Under the pieces are notes generated by a model. The model worked only from the letters and a program-made list of their open reading frames with translations, did not search any database and had not been told where the DNA came from. Of a stretch of DNA of 33,917 bases, positions 1 to 7,108 are shown in pieces. Both the position numbers and the translations under genes were made by a program. The DNA comes from Gemmatimonadales bacterium (GTDB lineage: Bacteria; Gemmatimonadota; Gemmatimonadetes; Gemmatimonadales; GWC2-71-9), in the NCBI GenBank assembly GCA_025935995.1, contig JAICUF010000018.1, forward strand, positions 1 through 33,917, in the 5' to 3' direction. Position 1 is the stretch's first letter; each line of letters opens with the position of its first letter.

Positions 1-1
1 C

Positions 2-2371
2 CGCGTGCAAACGGCGCTCGGGCCGGGCTTCCGAATCGAGCGCGAGCTGGGCGGCGGCGGGATGTCGCGCGTCTTCCTCGCCGAGGAGGTGGCACTCGGG
101 CGGCGGGTCGTGGTGAAAGTGCTTTCCCCGGAGCTCGGCGCGGGACTCAACGTCGAGCGCTTTCGCCGGGAGATCCAGCTCGCCGCGGGTCTGCAGCATC
201 CGCACATCGTGCCCGTGCTGGCCGCGGGCGAGGCCGGCGGCCTTCCCTTCTTCACCATGCCCTACGTGGCGGGCGACTCGCTCAGGAAGCGGATCGCGCG
301 CGAGGGGGCGCTGCCGATCGCCGATGTCGTCGCGATCGTCCGTGACGTGGCGCGCGGCCTCGCCTTCGCGCATGAGCGTGGCGTGGTCCACCGCGACATC
401 AAGCCCGACAACGTGCTGCTGGCGCGCGGCTCGGCGACCGTCACCGATTTCGGCGTGGCCAAGGCGGTGAGCTCCGCCCGCCACGAGGACGGCGCCGGCG
501 AGCTGACGATGGTCGGGAGCTCGCTCGGCACGCCGGCCTACATGGCGCCGGAGCAGGCCGCCGCCGATCCCGACACCGACCACCGGGCCGATCTCTATGC
601 GCTCGGAGTCCTGGCGTACGAGCTGCTGGCGGGCGAGACGCCGTTTCACGGGCGCACGCCGCGGGCGCTCCTCGCTGCGCAGATGGCGGAGACCCCCGAG
701 CCGATCTCGGCGCGCCGGCCGGACACCCCGCCGGCACTCGCCGAGGTGGTGACGCAGCTGCTCGAGAAGGACCCGGCGCGCCGGCCGCAGACCGCCGAGG
801 CCGTGCTGGCGGCGCTCGACGCACCCGAGGCGCGGAGCCAGCCTCAGCTCGCGGCAATGCCGCGGCCCAACCGCGCGCGGCGTGCGGCGCTCGCTGGAGT
901 CGTGCTGGCGGCTTTGGCGGCCGTGTGGGCGATCGCCAGCCGCCGCGCGGCGCCCGCGGCGGCACAGGATGCGGTGGCCGTGCTGCCGTTCGTGAACACC
1001 GGTGGGGACAACCGGGACGAATATTTCTCCGACGGCATCACGGACGAGCTCACCTCGCAGCTGAGCCAGGTGCGCGGCCTTCGCGTGGCGTCGCGCACGT
1101 CGGCGTACGCGTGGAAGGGCCGGCGGGACGTGGACGTGCGCGAGATCGGGCGGAAGCTCGGCGTCGGCGCGGTGCTCGAGGGGACCATCCGGCGCGACGG
1201 CGACCGCCTGCGGCTGAGCGCCCGACTCACCGGCACGCGGGACGGGCTCACGGTCTGGTCGGATCAGTACACGCGCAAGATGGCCGACGTGTTCCAGCTG
1301 CAGGACGAGCTGAGCGCCGCGATCGTCGGCGCGCTCGCGCCGCGGCTCACCCGGGCGCCCCCCGCGCGGCGGCCGACCGAGGACCTCGAGGCGTACGACC
1401 TCTATCTCCGCGGCCGCTTTCTCTGGCACCAGCGCGGCGACTCGGCCCTTCGCGCGGCGGCGGGCTACTTCTCCCGCGCGATTGCGCGCGACGAGCGTTT
1501 CGCGGACGCGCATGCCGGGCTGGCCGACGCGCTCGCCCTCCTCCCGATCTACGGCCTGACCCCGGCCGACTCTGCGCTTCCGCTCGCGCGGCGCGAGGCG
1601 GAGCGCGCGATCGCGCTCGATTCCCTCAATGCGGGCGCGTACTCCACGCTCGGCCTCGTGGCCAAGTCCGCCGGCGACTGGCGCGGCGCCGAGGCGGCGC
1701 TCCGGCGCTCACTCGTGCTCGACCCGAACGGCGCCGCGGCGCACCAGTGGTACGGCGAGACGCTCGTGATCACGGGGCATCCGGCGGAAGGGGCCGCGGA
1801 GGTGACGCGCGCCCGCACGCTGGACCCGCTGTCGCCGATCGTGGCGGGAGAGCTGAGCTTCATGCTGGCGCTGGCCGGCGATTCGACGCGTGCCTTCCGG
1901 GAGGGGCAGGCCGCGGTGGCGCTCGCCCCCAGCCTCTGGGCGACGCACGCCTTTCTCGGCTGCGCCTACCTCTTCGCGGGCCAGGCGGCCCGCGGTGTCC
2001 CCGAGCTGGAGAGCGCCGTGCGGCTCGACTCGAACGTGACGATGTTCACTGGAATTCTCGCGTATGCGCTGGCGGCGGCGGGCCACGGCGATTCCGCGCG
2101 GAGCGTGGCGGCGCGGCTGGAGGAGCGAGCGCGGCAGGGGTCGGCATCACCGGCAGGCGCAGCGATCGCGCGGCTCGGCCTGGGCGACACCGCGGCAGGA
2201 CTCGACTGGTTTCTGCGCGCCGCCCGCGAGCGCGACCAGTTCCTGCTGGCGATCGGCGTGAGCCCGCAGTGGTTCGATGCGCTGCGGAACGACTCCGCGT
2301 TCACCGCCGCCGTCCGCGGGCTGGGACTCGACCCCGCACGCCGCGCGCCGCCGCGGCCGGCGGGCGGCTGA
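2..2371 (+). CDS. Receptor-type Ser/Thr protein kinase with FlgO-like and TPR region (5'-partial)
   Basis: Membrane-anchored eukaryotic-type kinase. Numbered from the GTG at base 5, the glycine loop LGGGGMSRVF (15-24), the ATP lysine in VVVKVL (K38), the catalytic loop HRDIKPDN (129-136) and DFG (148-150) are all present, so the kinase should be active. A single hydrophobic segment follows near residues 292-312. Then comes a region beginning AVAVLPFVN that resembles the FlgO/TolB-N-like domain often placed before TPRs in such receptors, and then several TPR-like helices to the C-terminus. The GTG at 5 is probably not the true start: the frame stays open to the window edge, and relatives carry several residues before the QTALG-like segment. 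It ends one base before the convergent SAM-adenosyltransferase gene. The signal sensed is unknown; the C-terminal part should lie outside the membrane and may bind protein or peptide. Confidence 0.93.
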   Translation, partial: RVQTALGPGFRIERELGGGGMSRVFLAEEVALGRRVVVKVLSPELGAGLNVERFRREIQLAAGLQHPHIVPVLAAGEAGGLPFFTMPYVAGDSLRKRIAREGALPIADVVAIVRDVARGLAFAHERGVVHRDIKPDNVLLARGSATVTDFGVAKAVSSARHEDGAGELTMVGSSLGTPAYMAPEQAAADPDTDHRADLYALGVLAYELLAGETPFHGRTPRALLAAQMAETPEPISARRPDTPPALAEVVTQLLEKDPARRPQTAEAVLAALDAPEARSQPQLAAMPRPNRARRAALAGVVLAALAAVWAIASRRAAPAAAQDAVAVLPFVNTGGDNRDEYFSDGITDELTSQLSQVRGLRVASRTSAYAWKGRRDVDVREIGRKLGVGAVLEGTIRRDGDRLRLSARLTGTRDGLTVWSDQYTRKMADVFQLQDELSAAIVGALAPRLTRAPPARRPTEDLEAYDLYLRGRFLWHQRGDSALRAAAGYFSRAIARDERFADAHAGLADALALLPIYGLTPADSALPLARREAERAIALDSLNAGAYSTLGLVAKSAGDWRGAEAALRRSLVLDPNGAAAHQWYGETLVITGHPAEGAAEVTRARTLDPLSPIVAGELSFMLALAGDSTRAFREGQAAVALAPSLWATHAFLGCAYLFAGQAARGVPELESAVRLDSNVTMFTGILAYALAAAGHGDSARSVAARLEERARQGSASPAGAAIARLGLGDTAAGLDWFLRAARERDQFLLAIGVSPQWFDALRNDSAFTAAVRGLGLDPARRAPPRPAGG

Positions 2372-2372
2372 C

Positions 2373-3143
2373 TCAACCCAGCCGCGCGCGCACCCGCCCG
2401 CCTACGCCGATCCCCAGCCGCCGCGCCGCCGAGCCGTCCCGCACCGCGATCTCGATCTCGCCACCCGATCCGACGTAGCTCACGAGCGCGCCGGTCGCGA
2501 CGTCGCCGAAGGTGCGGCGGAGCGGACCGGCGTCGGCGTCCTCGACCTCGAGTCGCGCGTAGGACGGAACGAGCTCGGGCGTGAGGTTGGTGACGAGCGA
2601 GCCGAATCGGTCCACGTAGATCACCTCGCCGACGACGGATTTCCCCTCGTAGTGCGGCTCGGTCCGCTCGATCCGGATCGGTGCGCCGGTGAATGCTGAC
2701 CCGAGCGATTCGATCGGCACGCCGCCGGCGAGCGCGGCGGCGGCGGGCGCGAAGAGATCCCGACCATGGAAGGTCGGCGATGCGTCCGGCGGCGTCGGGA
2801 GCGCGATCACGGTGGTCGCAGCCGCCAGCACCGGCGTGAGGAGTCCGTTGTCGGGCGCGACGAAGAAGCGGCCGCCGGCGCTCGCGGCGAGCGCCGCCCG
2901 CTCGGTGCCGACGCCCGGATCCACCACGGCGAGAAAGACGGTGCCGTGGGGAAACCGCTGCCAGACCCGGCCGAGGACGTAGGCGCCGCTTCGGACGTCG
3001 CCGGGGGGAATGGCGTGGGAGATGTCCACGAGCGTCGCGCCGGGGAGTGCGGTGAGCAGCACTCCCCGGAGCTCGGCGACGTAGGCATCGGCAGTGGAGA
3101 AATCGGTGAGGAGCGCGATCGGGCCGCGCGCCGCGCTGGTCAA
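2373..3143 (-). CDS. SAM hydroxide adenosyltransferase (DUF62 / SAM hydrolase family)
   Basis: The family splits S-adenosylmethionine into adenosine and methionine using hydroxide from water. The 256-residue product shows the family's N-terminal LLTDFSTADAYVAELRG, the DISHAIPPGDVRSGAY segment and the conserved VDPGVGT loop, and then the C-terminal beta domain, which includes IYVDRFGSLVTN. Length is normal. The start is TTG at 3143-3141, overlapping the Mrp stop as TTGA, so translation is probably coupled to Mrp. It is the last gene of the minus-strand operon that begins at 6959. It abuts the convergent kinase gene with one base between them and no visible terminator. Family assignment is firm; why it travels with Mrp and NifU-type genes is not evident from sequence. 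Confidence 0.93.
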   Translation of the reverse strand: MTSAARGPIALLTDFSTADAYVAELRGVLLTALPGATLVDISHAIPPGDVRSGAYVLGRVWQRFPHGTVFLAVVDPGVGTERAALAASAGGRFFVAPDNGLLTPVLAAATTVIALPTPPDASPTFHGRDLFAPAAAALAGGVPIESLGSAFTGAPIRIERTEPHYEGKSVVGEVIYVDRFGSLVTNLTPELVPSYARLEVEDADAGPLRRTFGDVATGALVSYVGSGGEIEIAVRDGSAARRLGIGVGGRVRARLG

Positions 3144-4234
3144 CCGCGGAGGATCGGGAGCGCGACGGGGCGGGTTCCCAGCTCCTCGCGCACCCGGTCG
3201 GCGGCGGTGCGGAGCGCCTTCGCCGCGGCGCTGTCGGGCGCGCCGACGAGCACGGGCTGCCCCGCGTCGGCCAGCTCCGCCAGGCCCGGCTCGAGGGGCA
3301 CGGAGGCGAGGAGCGGGACGCCGAGCTCCTCCGCCAGCCGGAGGCCTCCGCCGGAGGAGAAGAGCTCCCAGCGCCGGCCGGTCGGGTCCGTGAACGGACC
3401 CATGTTCTCGACGATGCCGATCACCGGCACACCCACGCGCTCGAACATCCTGGCGCCGCGGAGCGCATCGCCCACGGCCATCTCCTGCGGCGTCGTGACG
3501 ATGAGCGCGGCGGAGACGTGCACCGACTGCACGAGCGAAAGCTGCGCGTCACCGGTGCCGGGCGGCATGTCCACGATGAAGTAGTCGAGCTCGCCCCAGT
3601 TCACGTCGCGCAGGAACTGCTGGATGATCTTCATGATGATGGGGCCGCGCCAGATCGCCGCCGCGTCGCGCTCCACGATGAAGCCGAGCGACATGAGCCG
3701 CACACCGTGCGCCTCGAGCGGCTGCATCTGGCCGTCCCGCACGGGGGGGCGCTCGAAGATGCCGAACATGCGCGGGAGATTCGGCCCGTAGATATCGGCG
3801 TCCATCACCCCGACGCGGAATCCCGCCTCGGCCAGTGCCACGGCGAGATTGGCGGCGACGGTGGACTTCCCGACCCCCCCCTTCCCCGAGCTCACCGCGA
3901 GAATGCGGCCGAGGTTCGGCTGCTCCATCGGAGTCGGCGGCGCCGGCATGCCGGCGGACTGCGGCGGGCCGTGGGTGGAGCGCGCGGGGGCGGTAGGGTT
4001 GGTGACGTTGATCTTGACCTCGCTCACGCCGTCCACCGCGCGGACGGCGCTCCGGGCGGCGCGCACCAGCGTCGCCGGGTCATCGGAGCCGAGCAGGAAG
4101 GTGAAGCTCACGCGGCCGTCGGCGCCGATCTCGAGCTCGCGAACCATGCCGGACGAGATGAGGTCGTTCTCGAGCCGCGGATTCTGGATGCCGGCCAGCG
4201 CGCTGATGACCCGCGCCTCGAGGGCGTCGGCCAT
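3140..4234 (-). CDS. Mrp/ApbC-family P-loop ATPase lacking the usual CxxC
   Basis: Mrp/ApbC/NBP35-family ATPases carry or transfer Fe-S clusters. Residues 1-80 form a MIP18/DUF59-like domain; a Pro-rich linker follows; then the deviant Walker A SSGKGGVGKST (115-125), the switch YFIVDMPPGTGDAQLS and the VENM motif. The track ORF starts upstream at 4324, but the ATG at 4234 is preferred: it overlaps the NifU-domain stop as TGATG and gives MADALEARVI, the usual family N-terminus (364 residues). Oddly, the segment after VENM reads GPFTDPTGRRWELF where most Mrp proteins have a CPxC pair that binds the bridging cluster, so no CxxC is visible. The neighbour upstream is a NifU-type scaffold domain with CxxC, which could supply the cluster ligands. 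Family is certain; Fe-S carriage by this copy is doubtful. Confidence 0.93.
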   Translation of the reverse strand: MADALEARVISALAGIQNPRLENDLISSGMVRELEIGADGRVSFTFLLGSDDPATLVRAARSAVRAVDGVSEVKINVTNPTAPARSTHGPPQSAGMPAPPTPMEQPNLGRILAVSSGKGGVGKSTVAANLAVALAEAGFRVGVMDADIYGPNLPRMFGIFERPPVRDGQMQPLEAHGVRLMSLGFIVERDAAAIWRGPIIMKIIQQFLRDVNWGELDYFIVDMPPGTGDAQLSLVQSVHVSAALIVTTPQEMAVGDALRGARMFERVGVPVIGIVENMGPFTDPTGRRWELFSSGGGLRLAEELGVPLLASVPLEPGLAELADAGQPVLVGAPDSAAAKALRTAADRVREELGTRPVALPILRG

Positions 4235-4464
4235 CAGACCGCCTCGACGTGCCGCACTTCGGGCACCATGGCCCGGAGCCGGCTCTCGATTCCCTGCTTC
4301 AGGGTGACGGTGGACGCGGAACACCCCTGGCAGGTGCCGCCGAGGCGGACGAGCAGCGTCCCTTCCCCCTCGTCGAAGTCCACGACTTCGACGTTGCCGC
4401 GGTGCGAGGCGATGTAGGGGCGGAGGGTGTCGAGGGACTGCTCGATCCGATCGAAGATGTCCAT
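4234..4464 (-). CDS. NifU C-terminal-type (Nfu) Fe-S scaffold domain protein
   Basis: A 76-residue stand-alone NifU C-terminal domain. LGGTCQGCSAS provides the conserved CxxC (C45 and C48) that binds an Fe-S cluster, usually between two subunits. The helix IEQSLDTLRPYIASHRGNV and the strand VEVVDFDEGEG match the family pattern. The track ORF begins far upstream at 4776, but that part is a shadow of the DHH gene; the ATG at 4464 lies 16 bases after the DHH stop and gives the correct domain start. The stop overlaps the Mrp ATG (TGATG). Adjacency to Mrp fits a role in Fe-S cluster assembly or delivery. Confidence 0.92.
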   Translation of the reverse strand: MDIFDRIEQSLDTLRPYIASHRGNVEVVDFDEGEGTLLVRLGGTCQGCSASTVTLKQGIESRLRAMVPEVRHVEAV

Positions 4465-4480
4465 GCGCGGAATAATAATC

Positions 4481-5506
4481 TCAGGGGTGACCGTTGGTGG
4501 AGGCGATGTATTCGCGCGCCGCCTCGAGCACCGTGCCCTGCACGTCCACCATCGAGCCCACGAGCGAGAGCCCCGCCGCCTTCCGGTGCCCGCCGCCGCC
4601 GAACCGCTTGGCGAACTCCGCCACATCCACGTTCCCCACCGAGCGGAGCGACACCTTGATCCGCCCCTGCGCCGCCTCGCGGAAGAGCAGCGCCATGCGA
4701 ACGCCCTCGATCGAGCGGGGAAACTCCACCACCCCGTCGAGATCGTCCGACGTGACGCCAAGCCGCTCGATGGCACCCGGCGGCACGGTCACCCAGGCCA
4801 GGCCGTGCTGCGGCTCGACCACGAGGGTCTGCAGCGCCTCGGCGAAGAGCCGCGGCCTCCCCTCGGGGGCGCGGGCGTAGACATCGAGATAGATCTGCTC
4901 GGGATCGACGCCCGTCTCCAGCAGATCGGCCGCGACCCGCAGGGTGCGCGGCCGCGTGTTGCTGAAGCGGAACCCCCCGGTATCGGTGAGGAGCGCCACA
5001 TAGAGCCCCTGCGCCACCAGCGGCGTCACCGGCCAGCGGTTCGCGATGGCGATCTCGTAGATGAGCTCGCCGGTGGCGGCGGCGTTCACGTCGAGATACC
5101 GCGGTCCGTCGGGCAGCTTGCCGTCGCCCACGTGGTGGTCCACGCAGGCGACGGGCACGCCGGCCTCCCGCACCGTGTCGCAGAGCATGCCGAGGCGGCC
5201 GAGGTCGGAGATGTCGAGCACGACGATGACGTCGGCGCGGCGGAGCTCCTTCACCGCGTGCGCGGTGCGATCGCAGCCCGGAAGGTCGTCGAGCAGGAAC
5301 TCGAACCGGCTCGGGGTGGCGGTCGGATTGGTGATGACGGCGTCGACGCCGCGGGCCCGGAGGAGGTGGAGGAGGCCGACCTCGCTCCCGAGCCCGTCGC
5401 CGTCGGGGTTCACATGGGTGGTGAGGCAGACCCGCTTGCCGGGCGCCAGGACCGCCGCGAGGGCCTCGGCGGCGGCGATGCGGTCGGGAGCGAGCGTGGT
5501 CGGCAT
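4481..5506 (-). CDS. DHH/DHHA1 phosphoesterase, NrnA-like (oligoribonuclease / pAp phosphatase)
   Basis: Members of this family degrade short oligoribonucleotides and/or dephosphorylate 3',5'-bisphosphoadenosine, and some hydrolyse cyclic-dinucleotide products. The 341-residue product has THVNPDGDGLGSE (30-42), VVLDISD (metal Asp), the CVDHH motif (121-125) and the C-terminal DHHA1 signature FGGGGHRKAAG. All metal-binding motifs appear intact and the length is typical. The track starts at 5557, but that start would overlap the permease gene upstream; the ATG at 5506 gives MPTTLAPDRI and is preferred. It lies 19 bases after the permease stop and 16 bases before the NifU-domain gene. Substrate (nanoRNA, pAp or pApA) cannot be told from sequence alone. 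Confidence 0.93.
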   Translation of the reverse strand: MPTTLAPDRIAAAEALAAVLAPGKRVCLTTHVNPDGDGLGSEVGLLHLLRARGVDAVITNPTATPSRFEFLLDDLPGCDRTAHAVKELRRADVIVVLDISDLGRLGMLCDTVREAGVPVACVDHHVGDGKLPDGPRYLDVNAAATGELIYEIAIANRWPVTPLVAQGLYVALLTDTGGFRFSNTRPRTLRVAADLLETGVDPEQIYLDVYARAPEGRPRLFAEALQTLVVEPQHGLAWVTVPPGAIERLGVTSDDLDGVVEFPRSIEGVRMALLFREAAQGRIKVSLRSVGNVDVAEFAKRFGGGGHRKAAGLSLVGSMVDVQGTVLEAAREYIASTNGHP

Positions 5507-5525
5507 GGGGACAAGATAACCGGGG

Positions 5526-6959
5526 CTAGCCCGCCACCCGCGCGTGGTGGCGGCCATAGAGGAAGTAGATGGTGAGGCCGATCGCGAGCCACACGACGAG
5601 CCGGATCCAGGTCTCGATGTCGAGGCTGCTCATGAGGTAGAGCGCGGAGATGGCGCCCATCGGACTGACGAACCAGACGAGCGGGGTCCTGAAGGGACGC
5701 CGCAGCTCCGGCTCCCGCACCCGGAGGACCAGCACCCCGATCGAGACGATCACGAACGCGAGCAGCGTGCCGATCGACACCAGCTTGGCGGCGTCACGCA
5801 CCGGCAGGATGCCGGCGGGGATGGCCACGGCGATGCCGGTGAGGATCGAGGTGATCCAGGGCGTCCGGAAGCGCGGATGCACCTTGTTGACGAACGGCGG
5901 CAGGAGGCCGTCGCGCCCCATCGAGTAGAACACGCGCGACTGGCCGAGGAGCTGCACGAGGATGACCGACGTGAGACCGGCGATGGCCCCGAGCTTGATG
6001 AGCGACGAGACCCAGCCGAGCCCGGCGGCGTCGGCGACCTTCGCGATCGGATCGGGCACGTCGAGCTGCGCGTACGGCAGCACGCCGGTCGCGATCGCGG
6101 CGACCACGATGTAGAGAATGGTGCACACGATCAGCGAGCCGATGATGCCGATGGGCATGTCGCGCTGCGGGTTCTTCGCTTCCTGCGCCGCCGTGCTCAC
6201 CGCGTCGAAGCCGATGTAGGCGAAGAACACGACGCCCGCGCCGGCGGCGACGCCGCTGAAGCCGAAATGCTCGCGACTGCCGGTGTTGGGCGGAATGAAG
6301 GGGTGCCAGTTCTGCGGGTTCACCGCCTTCACCGTGAGCGCGATGAAGAGCAGGACGACGGCGAGCTTGATGAGGACGATCACGTTGTTCACGTTGGCCG
6401 ACTCGCGCACGCCGACGACGAGCAGCGTCGTGACGATCGCGACGATGATCACGGCCGGGATGTTGAAGATGGCGGTCGTGGTCGTGCCGTCGGCCAGCGT
6501 CACCACCGTGCCGCGGGCGGCCTGGAAGTGCGCCGGCACGCGGATGCCGATGTCCGCGAGGAACGACACCACGTAGCCCGACCACCCGATCGCCACCGTC
6601 GTGGCGCTCAGCGCGTACTCCAGGATCAGGTCCCACCCGATGATCCACGCCACCAGCTCGCCGAGCGTGGCGTACCCGTAGGTGTAGGCGCTGCCGGCCA
6701 TCGGCACGAGCGAGGCGAACTCGCTGTAGCAGAGCGCCGCGAAGATCGAGGCGACGCCGGCGAGGACGAACGAGAGGATCACGGCGGGCCCCGCGTTCTG
6801 CGCGGCCACGGTGCCGGTGAGGACGAAGATGCCGGTGCCGATGATGGCGCCGATCCCCAGCGCGGTCAGGTTGACCACGCCCAGCGAGCGCTTGAGACTG
6901 TGGTCGGCCTCGGCTTCGGCCTGGAGGGCGGTGACGCTCTTGCGGCGGAACAGGTCCAT
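5526..6959 (-). CDS. APC-superfamily amino acid permease (CAT-like)
   Basis: An inner-membrane transporter of 477 residues with about 12-13 hydrophobic segments. The first helix carries GIGAIIGTGIFVLTG (35-49), the unwound substrate-binding motif of APC transporters; FFAYIGFDAVSTAAQEAKNP is the helix 6 signature typical of cationic-amino-acid-transporter-like members. The start chosen is the ATG at 6959 (MDLFRRKSVTAL), with GAGG five bases upstream; the track start at 7013 lies in the promoter. It is the first gene of the minus-strand operon running to 2373 and has its own candidate promoter at 7011-7039. It is a clear paralogue of the permease at 7109-8677, sharing an 80-base nearly identical stretch. 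Substrate is not predictable beyond amino acids. Confidence 0.93.
   Translation of the reverse strand: MDLFRRKSVTALQAEAEADHSLKRSLGVVNLTALGIGAIIGTGIFVLTGTVAAQNAGPAVILSFVLAGVASIFAALCYSEFASLVPMAGSAYTYGYATLGELVAWIIGWDLILEYALSATTVAIGWSGYVVSFLADIGIRVPAHFQAARGTVVTLADGTTTTAIFNIPAVIIVAIVTTLLVVGVRESANVNNVIVLIKLAVVLLFIALTVKAVNPQNWHPFIPPNTGSREHFGFSGVAAGAGVVFFAYIGFDAVSTAAQEAKNPQRDMPIGIIGSLIVCTILYIVVAAIATGVLPYAQLDVPDPIAKVADAAGLGWVSSLIKLGAIAGLTSVILVQLLGQSRVFYSMGRDGLLPPFVNKVHPRFRTPWITSILTGIAVAIPAGILPVRDAAKLVSIGTLLAFVIVSIGVLVLRVREPELRRPFRTPLVWFVSPMGAISALYLMSSLDIETWIRLVVWLAIGLTIYFLYGRHHARVAG
6148..6227. repeat. 80-bp near-identical patch shared by two permease paralogues (copy 1)
   Basis: Reading the plus strand from CCGATGGGCATGTCGC to CGAAGAA, this stretch matches 7764-7843 at 79 of 80 bases by eye (C versus G at 6191/7807). 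It encodes the FFAYIGFDAVSTAAQEAKNP region of both permeases. Flanking DNA is much more diverged. Confidence 0.8.
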
Positions 6960-7010
6960 GCGGGCCTCGGATGGAGTGGTCGGGCGCGATCGCCGGAAAT
7001 TTGCGCCACA

Positions 7011-7039
7011 CACTTACGACGAATTGGCCGCGCTGTCAA
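7011..7039 (-). promoter_or_regulatory. Candidate sigma70-type promoter for the permease-nrnA-nfu-mrp operon
   Basis: On the minus strand a perfect TTGACA (7039-7034) is followed, 17 bases on, by TAAGTG (7016-7011), which is a weak -10. The predicted start is near 7004, about 45 bases before the ATG at 6959. It lies just past the terminator of the upstream operon, which is where a new promoter is expected. The -10 is poor, so confidence is moderate. Confidence 0.5.
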
Positions 7040-7058
7040 TCACGGTGGTGCGCCCTGG

Positions 7059-7087
7059 AACAAAAGCGCCGCCTCGCGGCGGCGCTT
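7059..7087 (-). terminator. Intrinsic terminator after the second APC permease
   Basis: A perfect 10-bp stem AAGCGCCGCC / GGCGGCGCTT with a four-base loop lies 21 bases past the permease stop. Read on the minus strand, the 3' arm runs into CTTTTGTT, a short U-tract. On the plus strand there is no comparable T-run, so it should work for the guaB-permease operon only. Confidence 0.8.
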
Positions 7088-7108
7088 CGTTGCCTGGACC
7101 GGGTCGGC

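Noticed and set aside
3140-4324. Upstream ATG (4324) as the Mrp start
   Set aside because: The extra 30 residues are Arg/His/Pro-rich, lie inside the NifU-domain gene and are not Mrp-like; the ATG at 4234 fits the family and the TGATG overlap.
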